From assembly GCA_934476515.1 (NCBI GenBank), contig CAKSNZ010000007.1, positions 1 to 64,000 on the forward strand: DNA of 64,000 bases. The letters are read 5' to 3'. A program made the position numbers and the translations under genes. This DNA is from an uncultured Ruminococcus sp. GTDB lineage: Bacteria > Bacillota > Clostridia > Oscillospirales > Acutalibacteraceae. How positions within the stretch are numbered: position 1 is the stretch's first letter; every line of letters starts with the position of its first letter. Below the pieces are notes generated by a model. The model saw only the letters and a program-made list of their open reading frames with translations. It searched no databases and had not been told where the DNA came from. Shown in pieces: positions 7,768 to 17,200 of this stretch.

Positions 7768-7803
7768 ATTATAACACATTTACTGTCCCAAAAGTGGGAC
7801 AGT
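7768..7803 (-). promoter_or_regulatory. Promoter -10 box with palindromic operator candidate
   Basis: TATAAT (minus strand, 7768-7773) lies 40 bp upstream of the 7725 start. A perfect inverted repeat ACTGTCCCA / TGGGACAGT (7782-7790 and 7795-7803, 4-nt gap) covers the expected -35 region, which fits an operator. It could also act as a plus-strand terminator stem, since ATTTTTT follows, but no plus-strand gene leads into it. Confidence 0.5.
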
Positions 7804-7816
7804 TATTTTTTATAAA

Positions 7817-7848
7817 GAAAAAAGCTACCAAAATAATTGATAGCTTTT
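7817..7848 (-). terminator. Terminator of the six-gene ABC/lipoprotein operon
   Basis: On the minus strand AAAGCTATCA and TGGTAGCTTT pair and are followed by TTTCTTT, 15 bp after the last gene of the operon. Confidence 0.8.
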
Positions 7849-7862
7849 ATAGTAGTATTGAA

Positions 7863-8423
7863 TTATTTTTTTAGATTAATTTCAATTTTCTTATTCTCGG
7901 CATCATTTATAGATAACTTAAAATCTAGGTTTTTAAAATTTTTCCAATGTTTCTCTGTAACATTAGATTTTGCAATAGCATAAGGAAGAATAACATTAGT
8001 AGAGTCACCGGACTTTTCTATGCCCTTATAGTTTCCTGAAAATATATCATCAAAAATGTTAAAATTGAATACAGCTGAAATTGCTTTACATTGTGTGTAA
8101 AAACTAGATAAAGAAAAATCATATTTTTTATAATACTTATCTGATAACATTTTTAAATTCATATTTACAAGTATAAAAACAAAATCATCATCATCAAATG
8201 AACTATTACTAAAGCTACCATATTTCTTTGTAAATTCATCTTTATAAAGTATCTCATAGTCAGTAACTTGGAACTGAAAATTGCAATGTTTTACCTTGTC
8301 ACCAATAGAATACTGCACTATATCGACAGGTCCATGAACAATATTTACATACGCAACCCTAGAAACATAAGCAATAGATAATAATAAAACGATGGAAAGA
8401 ATAATTACTTTTTTCTTACTCAT
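7863..8423 (-). CDS. Membrane-anchored extracytoplasmic protein of unknown function, last gene of the ABC operon
   Basis: A 186-residue protein. The chosen start (8423) gives an N-terminal anchor (MSKKK, then a hydrophobic stretch of about 18 residues) and overlaps the ATPase gene by 8 nt (ATGAGTAA). The rest is predicted outside the membrane and beta-rich, with an IGDKVKHCNFQFQVTDYEI stretch followed by FVFILVNMNLK. This layout resembles DUF4352-like Ig folds, in which a conserved segment reads as a value of a protein compared with a baseline. The family call is tentative. The overlap with the ATPase gene suggests that it works with the transporter. Confidence 0.6.
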   Translation of the reverse strand: MSKKKVIILSIVLLLSIAYVSRVAYVNIVHGPVDIVQYSIGDKVKHCNFQFQVTDYEILYKDEFTKKYGSFSNSSFDDDDFVFILVNMNLKMLSDKYYKKYDFSLSSFYTQCKAISAVFNFNIFDDIFSGNYKGIEKSGDSTNVILPYAIAKSNVTEKHWKNFKNLDFKLSINDAENKKIEINLKK

Positions 8424-9069
8424 TTTCTTTAAGACTCCTATGACCAACAATCTTGCCCTCAAAGATTGTATAAATTTCATCAGAAAGAAATTCAAGTTCT
8501 TCTTTATCATGACAAGCAACAATAATTATTGAACCCTTTTCCTTTAGTTTTGCAATAATCTGTCTTACATTTTCAACACCACTTTCATCAATAGCGTTGA
8601 TAGGTTCATCAAGTAAAACCACCTTTGGACTACCCATAACAGCATTGGCAATACCTAGCTTTTGTTTCATACCTAAAGAGAATTTTTTATAAATTTTCTT
8701 ATCATTAGGGTTAAGTCCTACTTGCTCCAGTACTTCCTTAATCTCATCATCTGTTACCTTAGAATTGATTGAAGCCAGCACCTTTAGATTTTTAAAAGCT
8801 GAATATTCCGGAATAAAAGCCGGATTTTCAATTAAAACACCTATACTAGGCGGGAAAGAATAATCCTTACCAAGTATCTTATCATCAAACTTAACAACAC
8901 CACTTGTAGGTCGAATAAGTCCACAAATAGTTCTCATAAGCATAGTTTTACCGGAACCGTTCTTTCCCTCAAAACCATAACAAGTGCCACCTGTAAGGGT
9001 AAGATTAATATTATCAAGTACAGTAACACCTTTGATTTTCTTTGTTAGATTTTCAATTTGTAATATCAT
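8416..9069 (-). CDS. ABC transporter ATP-binding protein
   Basis: A 217-residue ATPase subunit. The Walker A motif is GKNGSGKT, the signature is FSLGMKQK, the Walker B is VVLLDEP and the switch His lies in VACHD. The P-loop and signature are complete. Its type matches ATPases that pair with ABC-2-like permeases (antibiotic or bacteriocin export and immunity systems). It sits directly downstream of two permease genes, with a 7-bp gap, and overlaps the next gene. Substrate unknown. Confidence 0.93.
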   Translation of the reverse strand: MILQIENLTKKIKGVTVLDNINLTLTGGTCYGFEGKNGSGKTMLMRTICGLIRPTSGVVKFDDKILGKDYSFPPSIGVLIENPAFIPEYSAFKNLKVLASINSKVTDDEIKEVLEQVGLNPNDKKIYKKFSLGMKQKLGIANAVMGSPKVVLLDEPINAIDESGVENVRQIIAKLKEKGSIIIVACHDKEELEFLSDEIYTIFEGKIVGHRSLKENE

Positions 9070-9076
9070 ATTAACC

Positions 9077-9919
9077 TCAATTCTTGTTTAAAATATCTTT
9101 CTTGCTAAAGTAAATATAACCAAACACAAGGAAAACAACAGCGATAATTCCTAAATATAAGAAAGCCTGTTCCATAGTACGACCATCTTCAACATTAAAG
9201 AACTTACTCCTAAATATCTGAGAGAAGTTACCTATTAAAAATGGAGAATCATAGTAAGTTCCTAATGTAAAATAACCGATTATTAAAACCAATGAAATAA
9301 ATGGGTTAACTACAAAAGAAAGAACAACTTGTACTATACTAATAGTCATTGAAGTTAACAGCGGAACAACTAACATATACACTATAAAGGTAGGCATATA
9401 AATATCAGAAATATCTACTTGATAGAAAAGGTTAGTTACTTCTATATTTAGATTAGTTGAAACATTACCACTATCAAATAAACCAAATACAAGAGTAGTA
9501 CAATAAATAGTAATATAAAACAAAACTACTAAAATAACTGTCAAAATTATCTTGGAAGTAAACCATAATACTCGGCTTTGGGAACGAACTAAAGTATTTT
9601 TGCCATATCCTGATAAATCACGAATTGGATAATACCCTACAATAAGAGCTACAAGGACTTGATTACAAATCCAATTTGCCGGCATACGAAATTGTTCATC
9701 ATAACTATATACTTTATCACCTTTAAGATTATAAAAAAGATAATCAAACCAAGAAAGACTTGAGTCACCTTTAATATGATTTACCGCTAAATAATTATGT
9801 AACTGATAATGCATTAAAAAGCACATAGCAACACATACAAGGATTGTAAACAGAAATTTACTTCTTTCTTCTCTAAATCCTCGTTTAATATCAAATATAG
9901 AAAGTTTAATAAGTTTCAC
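9077..9919 (-). CDS. ABC-2-type permease, second subunit
   Basis: A 280-residue protein with about six hydrophobic helices and a short basic N-terminus (KLSIFDIKRGFREERSK) typical of ABC-2-like permeases. A large hydrophilic loop lies between the first and second helices. Its start overlaps the upstream permease gene by 14 nt, so the two are probably translated together and form a heterodimeric channel with the ATPase. No recognisable substrate family. Confidence 0.75.
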   Translation of the reverse strand: MKLIKLSIFDIKRGFREERSKFLFTILVCVAMCFLMHYQLHNYLAVNHIKGDSSLSWFDYLFYNLKGDKVYSYDEQFRMPANWICNQVLVALIVGYYPIRDLSGYGKNTLVRSQSRVLWFTSKIILTVILVVLFYITIYCTTLVFGLFDSGNVSTNLNIEVTNLFYQVDISDIYMPTFIVYMLVVPLLTSMTISIVQVVLSFVVNPFISLVLIIGYFTLGTYYDSPFLIGNFSQIFRSKFFNVEDGRTMEQAFLYLGIIAVVFLVFGYIYFSKKDILNKN

Positions 9920-10727
9920 TACGCAAACCTCCTATAATGAACATTAATATTGAAAAGAGAAAAATCGCTATTACCATAATTGCTAATTCTATTCCAGGTA
10001 TTGAATTATATTGATATGGTGGAAGAAACATATCCGGTTGTAATTCATATCTACCTAACTGTTGACATACAAAATCAAGTACAACAACAAAAATAAATGA
10101 GGACATAAACACAGTGAATTTATGGCTTAGTACATTGCTTAATGACATTGCAAAGCAAGCAAACAGACCTCCAAAGACAAAATCAAGTAAAATATAAGCA
10201 ATTACATAAATAAGTGGATGTTGAAAATACAACCCACCCCACAAACTACTATCAACTATAGAAGTATTCATAATTGAATCTGGAATTCTTGCCGGTGAAT
10301 ATAATGCAGCAATCATAAAACTAAATACAAGAGGTGTAGAAACTGCTACACCACCTGAAATGAAAGTTGCAAAATACTTGCTAAACAAACATTTAACCTT
10401 ACTACACTGAGTATAAAGGTTCTTAAGATAACCGTTTTTTCTATCATCAAAATAAATCATACTAGCGGGATATACGGCTAACAATGGAAAAACATAGAAA
10501 AATATAATTGCCTCTTCACCATAACTCATTCCTAACCATCTATCATATAAGGTATTTAAATCAGCACATTCAGCTAAATTATTTTGAGCAATATATTTAT
10601 AAGATTCTATTTCATACATAAAATTAGTTATGTTAAAGTACAATGCACATGCAACACCAAAAAGTAAAACAATCAACATTCTTTTATTAAAAATTGCCCT
10701 TTTCAGTTCTAACTTAAAAATATTCAT
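9906..10727 (-). CDS. ABC-2-type permease, first subunit
   Basis: A 273-residue protein with about six transmembrane helices. The N-terminus reads FKLELKRAIFNKRML, a pattern usual in ABC-2 permeases, and the first external loop of about 50 residues separates helices one and two. The cytoplasmic RKNGYLKNLYTQ segment could be the coupling helix. It has weak similarity to its partner at 9077-9919. It lies 17 bp downstream of the lipoprotein gene. Confidence 0.75.
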   Translation of the reverse strand: MNIFKLELKRAIFNKRMLIVLLFGVACALYFNITNFMYEIESYKYIAQNNLAECADLNTLYDRWLGMSYGEEAIIFFYVFPLLAVYPASMIYFDDRKNGYLKNLYTQCSKVKCLFSKYFATFISGGVAVSTPLVFSFMIAALYSPARIPDSIMNTSIVDSSLWGGLYFQHPLIYVIAYILLDFVFGGLFACFAMSLSNVLSHKFTVFMSSFIFVVVLDFVCQQLGRYELQPDMFLPPYQYNSIPGIELAIMVIAIFLFSILMFIIGGLRSETY

Positions 10728-10744
10728 TATAAATTCCTTTTAAA

Positions 10745-11569
10745 TCAATCATAATCATAACTTAATTTTTTATACAATGTTTTATCATCATTTTCTATAT
10801 AGAAATATGCTGAATTGTATAAGTCATTATCAAGAATGTATCTAAATGTTACAATCTTGGTTTCTTTAGGTTTAAACTTAATAGAGCAATACTCGTTGTA
10901 GTTACCGGAAGATTGATTAGATGAAGGATAAACATAGATAGGGATAGTTTCTTTCTGAACCTTTCCATTCTTATCTTTATATACCTTTTCCTTAACAAAA
11001 GATTGATTTCCTAAAGAATCCTCCTTAATAAATTTAACCTTTGGTAATTTAGTTAAAGTAACCTCATCATCAGAAGAATTACGAATCTTTAACTGTAATG
11101 TGTGTAAAGTTCTATTAACCTTAGTTGTTTTATTGACTAGCTTATTATTTTCATAAGTATATCTAGTGTAAGCCTTTAGAGAGTACTCACGATTAAGCTC
11201 CCTCTCTTTACTATCTTGATATTTTATATTAGAATCATCAACTGCCTGAACAATAGGAACAAAATCCTTACTATAATTGTAATAATTCATAAAATCATTA
11301 TTTTTATCATAATCATCATATCCAAAATTACGGTTGTAATCCACAAACCAAACTGCGAATTTATTACCGTCAATATTTAAGAAGTTTGGGTTTTCTTCAT
11401 CAATAGTATTAATATATTGTTCTACTAACTTCTTAGGTTCAGTGGAATTTGACTCGGTTGTTGTAGGCACAGTTGTATTTTGTGACAAGTCGGTTTTATC
11501 CGACTTGTCACAAGAACATAACGCACAAGCTAAAATAGATATAAATAAAATACTTAGTAATTTTTTCAT
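10745..11569 (-). CDS. Lipoprotein of unknown function, related to its upstream neighbour
   Basis: A 274-residue protein with a lipoprotein signal (LACALCSC, lipobox Cys near residue 19) and a Thr/Ser linker. The mature domain shares motifs with the product of 11566-12411: NYSKDFVPIV against NYSEDIAPIV, and FKPKETKIVTFRYILDNDL against FKPNETMNCQLGFIIDKDL, near the C-terminus. The two are therefore probable paralogues. Its ATG overlaps the stop of the upstream gene (4 nt). I do not recognise the family. Confidence 0.75.
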   Translation of the reverse strand: MKKLLSILFISILACALCSCDKSDKTDLSQNTTVPTTTESNSTEPKKLVEQYINTIDEENPNFLNIDGNKFAVWFVDYNRNFGYDDYDKNNDFMNYYNYSKDFVPIVQAVDDSNIKYQDSKERELNREYSLKAYTRYTYENNKLVNKTTKVNRTLHTLQLKIRNSSDDEVTLTKLPKVKFIKEDSLGNQSFVKEKVYKDKNGKVQKETIPIYVYPSSNQSSGNYNEYCSIKFKPKETKIVTFRYILDNDLYNSAYFYIENDDKTLYKKLSYDYD

Positions 11570-12411
11570 TTGAACACCTGCAATTCTAATGGAGTTCCTG
11601 TTGTAGGTGAAATAATCATTGCATCTTCTAAATCCTTATCAATTATAAATCCAAGTTGACAATTCATAGTTTCATTAGGTTTAAAAGTATAGTTAGAAAA
11701 ACCTTTTAGTTTTTTCCCATTATTTTTTGTATTTTTGTACTGTGAATTAGAGAAATAAACACTAGATTCTCTAAAGGCTAAATTGTCATTTTCATCAGTA
11801 AATTGATAATTGAATAATTCATCTGTAACAAATTCATTATCTAGGTTTTTGTAACGATGAAAATCCAATATTAATGGCAATGCCATTGATACCTTTTGGT
11901 CAGAAGTATTCTTATATTCTACATCAAGGACAACAAACTCACGTTGAGCATTCTTATTAACTGAAATAAGCTTTTCATCTAAACCACCATTAATAATTTT
12001 CTTTGTTGTTCTTTTATAAGTTTTAAAATTTCCGTTATCATCTACAATAGGTGCAATATCTTCACTATAATTTTCAAAATTTTCCTTTGGGAAATTTTGA
12101 ATATTCTTATATTTGGAAACTTTATTAAAAGTAGCAGTGATAACAAGTGTATTACCATTATCATCGAATTTATTATATGAAAAGTAGTTTCCATCGCCAA
12201 TTTTCATTAAATATGATTTGGGAAATTTATTATGCTTATATAAACTTAAAAGTTCATCATCTGTATAAGTTTTCCTTGCTATGGTACTTGGCTGAGAAAC
12301 ACTGTTTTTATTATCATTAGTTTCACTATTAGAATAAGTGCAACCACTAAACAAAGCACACAATGTAAGTATCACAGTGATTAGCAACAAAATTAAACTT
12401 CTTTGTTTCAT
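11566..12411 (-). CDS. Lipoprotein of unknown function, first gene of the ABC operon
   Basis: A 281-residue protein with a lipoprotein signal (CALFSGC, lipobox Cys near residue 24). The mature part contains FVVLDVEYKNTSDQ, a pattern found in DUF4352-type extracellular Ig-like domains, where a conserved segment compares with a neighbouring strand. The C-terminal FKPNET segment is shared with the next gene product. It starts 12 bp after AAAGGAAAA. Its promoter lies about 100 bp upstream (12514-12542). Function unknown; position suggests a substrate-binding or immunity role for the transporter. Confidence 0.72.
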   Translation of the reverse strand: MKQRSLILLLITVILTLCALFSGCTYSNSETNDNKNSVSQPSTIARKTYTDDELLSLYKHNKFPKSYLMKIGDGNYFSYNKFDDNGNTLVITATFNKVSKYKNIQNFPKENFENYSEDIAPIVDDNGNFKTYKRTTKKIINGGLDEKLISVNKNAQREFVVLDVEYKNTSDQKVSMALPLILDFHRYKNLDNEFVTDELFNYQFTDENDNLAFRESSVYFSNSQYKNTKNNGKKLKGFSNYTFKPNETMNCQLGFIIDKDLEDAMIISPTTGTPLELQVFK

Positions 12412-12513
12412 AATTTTTCTTTTTCCTTTCGTTTCTATCGAATAATATCGTTAGAATATTAATATTAAATTAACGCAACGCAAATAATTTAAAAGCACAA
12501 ATGTTAAACTGAG

Positions 12514-12542
12514 ATACTATGCATACAATTAGTATTGTTCAA
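12514..12542 (-). promoter_or_regulatory. Promoter of the lipoprotein/ABC operon
   Basis: Minus strand TTGAAC (12537-12542), 17-nt spacer, TAGTAT (12514-12519). It predicts a leader of about 95 nt before the first lipoprotein gene. Confidence 0.55.
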
Positions 12543-12705
12543 CTTTACATAGTGAATTTTCATTATTTTTAATCATTTCATCAATTTGTCTATATTGTAC
12601 CATTTTATGTTAATAATTTCAAGAGTTTTTTTAACAATATTAAAGTTTTTACTATATAATAAAATATTAATCTACATTATATGATAATTTTATACTATTC
12701 AACAA

Positions 12706-12740
12706 AGAAAAAAGCAAGGTGCAAAAACACCTTGCTTTTT
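12706..12740 (-). terminator. Terminator of gltBD
   Basis: Arms AAAAGCAAGGTG and CACCTTGCTTTT (12 bp) with T-rich flanks on both strands, 14 bp beyond the gltD stop codon. Confidence 0.85.
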
Positions 12741-12753
12741 AGCAATATTGTAA

Positions 12754-14241
12754 TTATTTTAAGGCTGTATAACCCATTAAATACTCATCAACTTCAGCTG
12801 CTGCATCTCTACCCTCACGAATAGCCCATACAACAAGTGACTGACCTCTGTGCGTATCACCGGCAGTAAACACCTTATCTACATTTGTAGAATATTTGCC
12901 TTGTTCAGTAGCTACATTACTTCTCTCATTAGTTTCTACACCAAAAGCATCTGCAATATACTTCTTTGGACCTAAGAAACCGGCTGCAATTAGTACAAGT
13001 TCAGCATCTAGGTACTTTTCGCTACCCTCTACTTCTTGCATTACTCTTCTGCCTGTTTCCTTATCAGTAACGAACTGAACCATAACTGTCTTGACACCCT
13101 TTAGGTTGCCGTTTTCATCCTTGACAAATTCTTTAACAGTTGTTTGATAAATTCTTGGGTCATGACCGAATACTGCAATTGCTTCTTCCTGACCGTAGTC
13201 TGTCTTGCAGACTCTTGGCCATTCAGGCCATGGGTTGTTGTCTGCTCTTGAGTCAGGTAATTTTGGCATCATTTCTAGCTGAACTACTGACTTACAACCT
13301 TGACGGATTGATGTACCGACACAGTCATTACCTGTATCACCACCACCGATAATAACTACATTTTTGTCTTTAGCAGAAACATAGTTACCGTCTTGTAGGT
13401 TAGAGTCAAGAAGGCTCTTTGTTGTTGCCTTTAGGAAATCTACTGCAAAGTAAATGCCGTTTGCATCTCTGCCCTCTGCTTTAATATCTCTAGGATTACC
13501 GGCACCACAACAAAGTACCACTGCATCATACTTATTAAGTAGCTTACTTGCCTTTACATCTTCACCAACATTAGCATTTGTTTCAAACTTAACGCCTTCT
13601 TCTTTCATTAAGTTTACTCTTCTGTCAATGAACTGCTTTTCAAGTTTCATATTTGGGATACCGTACATTAGTAGTCCACCGATACGGTCATCCTTCTCAA
13701 ATACAGTAACATTGTGACCTCTCTTGTTTAGCTGATCTGCACAAGCTAAACCGGAAGGACCTGAACCGATAATTGCAATATTCTTATCAGTTCTAACCTT
13801 TGGAGGGTTAGGCTGCATCAAACCTGAGTTATAAGCAAACTCAATGATAAAATTCTCGTTTTCCTTAACAGAAACAGGATTACCGTTAAGTCCACAAGTA
13901 CAAGCTGCTTCACATAGAGCAGGACAAACTCTTGAAGTAAATTCAGGGAAGTTGTTTGTCATAAGTAGTCTATGTGCTGCTGCCTCATATTCGTTTGTGT
14001 ATAATAAATCGTTCCATTCAGGTACAAGGTTGTTCAAAGGACAACCTGATACCATACCCATAATAGGCTTACCGTTTTGACAGAAAGGAACACCACAATC
14101 CATACATCTTGATGCCTGTTGTCTTCTTTCGTTTTCTGGCAATGGTGTGTGGAACTCTTTATAATTCTTAATTCTTTCAAGAGGCGATGTGCCTACATTG
14201 CTTTTTCTTTCAAATTCTAAAAAACCAGTTGGCTTACCCAT
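12754..14241 (-). CDS. gltD: Glutamate synthase (NADPH) small subunit
   Basis: A 495-residue flavoprotein that supplies electrons from NADPH to the large subunit for glutamate synthesis. The N-terminal cysteine segments CMDCGVPFC and CPALCEAAC bind Fe-S clusters. The FAD-binding GSGPSGLACA and the NADPH-binding GGGDTGNDC motifs follow, and the C-terminal AGDTHRGQSLVVWAI segment closes the FAD site. The start at 14241 lies 10 bp after the gltB stop codon and follows GTGAGGCG; an upstream in-frame ATG would lie inside gltB. Confidence 0.96.
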   Translation of the reverse strand: MGKPTGFLEFERKSNVGTSPLERIKNYKEFHTPLPENERRQQASRCMDCGVPFCQNGKPIMGMVSGCPLNNLVPEWNDLLYTNEYEAAAHRLLMTNNFPEFTSRVCPALCEAACTCGLNGNPVSVKENENFIIEFAYNSGLMQPNPPKVRTDKNIAIIGSGPSGLACADQLNKRGHNVTVFEKDDRIGGLLMYGIPNMKLEKQFIDRRVNLMKEEGVKFETNANVGEDVKASKLLNKYDAVVLCCGAGNPRDIKAEGRDANGIYFAVDFLKATTKSLLDSNLQDGNYVSAKDKNVVIIGGGDTGNDCVGTSIRQGCKSVVQLEMMPKLPDSRADNNPWPEWPRVCKTDYGQEEAIAVFGHDPRIYQTTVKEFVKDENGNLKGVKTVMVQFVTDKETGRRVMQEVEGSEKYLDAELVLIAAGFLGPKKYIADAFGVETNERSNVATEQGKYSTNVDKVFTAGDTHRGQSLVVWAIREGRDAAAEVDEYLMGYTALK

Positions 14242-14251
14242 TTTCAACGCC

Positions 14252-17200
14252 TCACTTTCTTGTATTAATATAGAATGCTTCAATCTTTGCTTGTTCAGGT
14301 GTCATACCTTTTTCTTCCATAGCATACATTGTCTGCATCATCTTTGCGTAATCGTTTGGTAAAATCTTCTTAAACTTAGGAACATATTCATCAAAGTTAT
14401 CAAGGATTTCCTTACCCTTTGGAGAGTCTGTTGCCTTAACATGTTCTTCAATCATATTCTTTAGTTCAAGAATATCGGCTTTTTCTGATACAACGCTAAC
14501 AGAAACAAGCTCTTTGTTCATTCTCATATATAGGTCTGAGTCTTCATCAAGTACATAAGCGATACCACCACTCATACCGGCTGCAAAGTTCTTACCTGTT
14601 TTACCTAGGATAGCAACTCTACCACCTGTCATATATTCACAACCATGGTCGCCTACACCTTCAACAACTGCAATAGCACCTGAGTTTCTTACGCAGAAAC
14701 GCTCACCTGCTACACCACTGATAAATGCTTTACCACTTGTAGCACCATATAGAGCAACATTACCGATGATAATGTTTTCATCTCTCTTAAATGTGCTACC
14801 CTTTGGAGGATAAACAACAAGTTTACCACCTGATAGACCTTTACCAAAGTAGTCGTTACTGTCGCCCACAAGTTCAAGTGTTAGACCCTTTGGAATAAAA
14901 GCACCAAAGCTCTGACCACCTGCACCGTTACACTTAACCTTAAATGTATCATCTTCAAGTGTGTTATCACCAAAGTGCTTTGTGATTTCTGAACCGAAGA
15001 TTGTACCAACAGAACGGTCTGTATTTGTAACATCAATTTCGATTGAATGTTTCTTCTTTTTATTCTTAAATGCCGGTTCTAACTGCTTTAGAATGACCTT
15101 TTCATCAATAGTCTTTTCCAGTTCAAAGTTATAAACATCAGCCGGATTAAATCTCTGAGGTTCATCAGAACTGACAAATGGATTGTTGATAATCTGACTT
15201 AAGTCAATTCTTGATGCCTTGCTACCCTCTTCAGTTTCTTTAACCTTTAGTAGGTCTGTTCTACCGATTAGTTCATCAACTGTACGGATACCAAGTTTAG
15301 CCATATATTCTCTTAACTCTTGAGCTATAAAGTGCATAAAGTTAACAACATATTCAGGCTTACCCTTAAATCTCTTACGAAGTTCAGGGTTCTGAGTTGC
15401 GATACCTACAGGACAAGTGTCTAGGTTACATACTCTCATCATTACACAACCCATTGTTACCAAAGGAGCTGTTGCAAAGCCATATTCTTCTGCACCTAGT
15501 AAAGCTGCTACAAGAACATCTCTACCTGTCATTAACTTACCGTCTGTTTCAATAACAACCTTAGAACGAAGTCCGTTCATAATTAGTGTTTGGTGAGTTT
15601 CTGCAAGACCAAGTTCCCATGGTAAACCTGCATTATAGATTGAGTTTCTAGGAGCGGCACCTGTACCACCGTCAAAACCTGAAATTAAAATAACACCTGC
15701 ACCGGCTTTCGCAACACCAGCTGCAACTGTACCTACACCTGCTTCTGAAACCAGCTTAACTGAAATTCTGGCATCTTTATTGGCATTCTTACAGTCATAG
15801 ATTAGCTGAGCTAAGTCTTCGATTGAATAAATATCATGATGTGGTGGAGGTGAAATTAGGCTAACACCAGGTGTTGAATGACGAGTCTTTGCAATCCAAG
15901 GATATACCTTTTTGCCTGGTAGGTGACCACCTTCACCGGGCTTTGCACCCTGAGCCATTTTAATCTGAATTTCTTTTGCACTTACAAGGTATTCTGATGT
16001 AACACCGAATCTACCGGAAGCAACCTGTTTAATAGCAGAACAACGGTTAAGTCCATCTTTACCGATTGTTAGACGGTCTGTATCTTCGCCACCTTCGCCG
16101 GAATTTGACTTACCACCGATTTGGTTCATAGCAATTGCCATTGTTTCGTGAGCTTCTTTAGAAATTGAACCGTATGACATAGCACCTGTCTTGAATCTAT
16201 GGCAAATGCTTTCTACACTTTCAACCTCATCAATAGGAATACCACCGTCTTCAGGGAAGTTAAAGTCAAGAAGACTTCTTAGGTTCATATTTGTATCTTC
16301 TCTATTGATAGCTTCTGAATACTTCTTGAATAAATCATAATTATCTGTCCAAGTAGCTTCCTGTAGAAGGTGAATTGTTTCAGGGTTATATAGATGTTCT
16401 TCTTTACCACTTCTTAGCTTATGACTACCGGCACTTTCAACTTCAAGCTGAATATTTAAGTCTAGTGGGTCAAAGGCTGATGCATGAAGTCTTTCGGAAC
16501 GCTTACTAATATCCTGTAGTGTAATACCACCAACTCTTGAAACAGTATTTGTAAAGTACTTATCAATTACTTCCTTAGAAATACCGATTGCTTCAAAAAT
16601 CTTAGAACCTAGGTATGACTGAATTGTTGAGATACCCATTTTTGATGCAATCTTAACGATACCATGTAGGATAGCATCATTATAGTCATTAACTGCTGCG
16701 TAATAATCTTTATCAAGTGAACCTGAATCTACTAGGTCACGGATTGTTTCTTGTGCTAGGTAAGGGTTAATAGCACTTGCACCGTAACCAAGTAGTGTTG
16801 CAAAGTGATGAACTTCACAAGGTTCTGCACTTTCAAGAATAACTGAGATTGATGTTCTCTTCTTTGTTCTAACTAGGTGCTGTTGCATTGCTGATACAGC
16901 TAGAAGGGAAGGAATAGCAACATGGTATTCATCAACACCTCTGTCTGATAGAATGATAATATTTGCACCGTCTTTATATGCCTTATCTGCTAGGATGAAC
17001 AGATGTTCAATAGCCTTAGCTAGGTTTGTACTCTTATAATATGTGATTGGAATAACTGCTGACTTTAGACCCGGAGCATCAATGTTCTTAATCTTTAGTA
17101 AGTCAGTATTTGTTAGGATTGGGTCTTCAATCTTAAGAATATGACAGTTCTCAGGTTTTTCTTCTAGGATGTTACCGTTGCTGCCTAGATGAACACTTGT

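Larger units (their letters stand above)
12412..12753. other. 342-bp intergenic region between the ABC operon and gltD
   Basis: It holds the minus-strand leader of the ABC operon (about 95 nt), its promoter at 12514-12542, and the gltD terminator at 12706-12740. The 160 bp between them are AT-rich, and I see nothing else in them. Confidence 0.7.

Noticed and set aside
13454-13717. Plus-strand frames inside gltD and gltB
   Set aside because: They lack ribosome sites and sit opposite strongly conserved enzyme domains.
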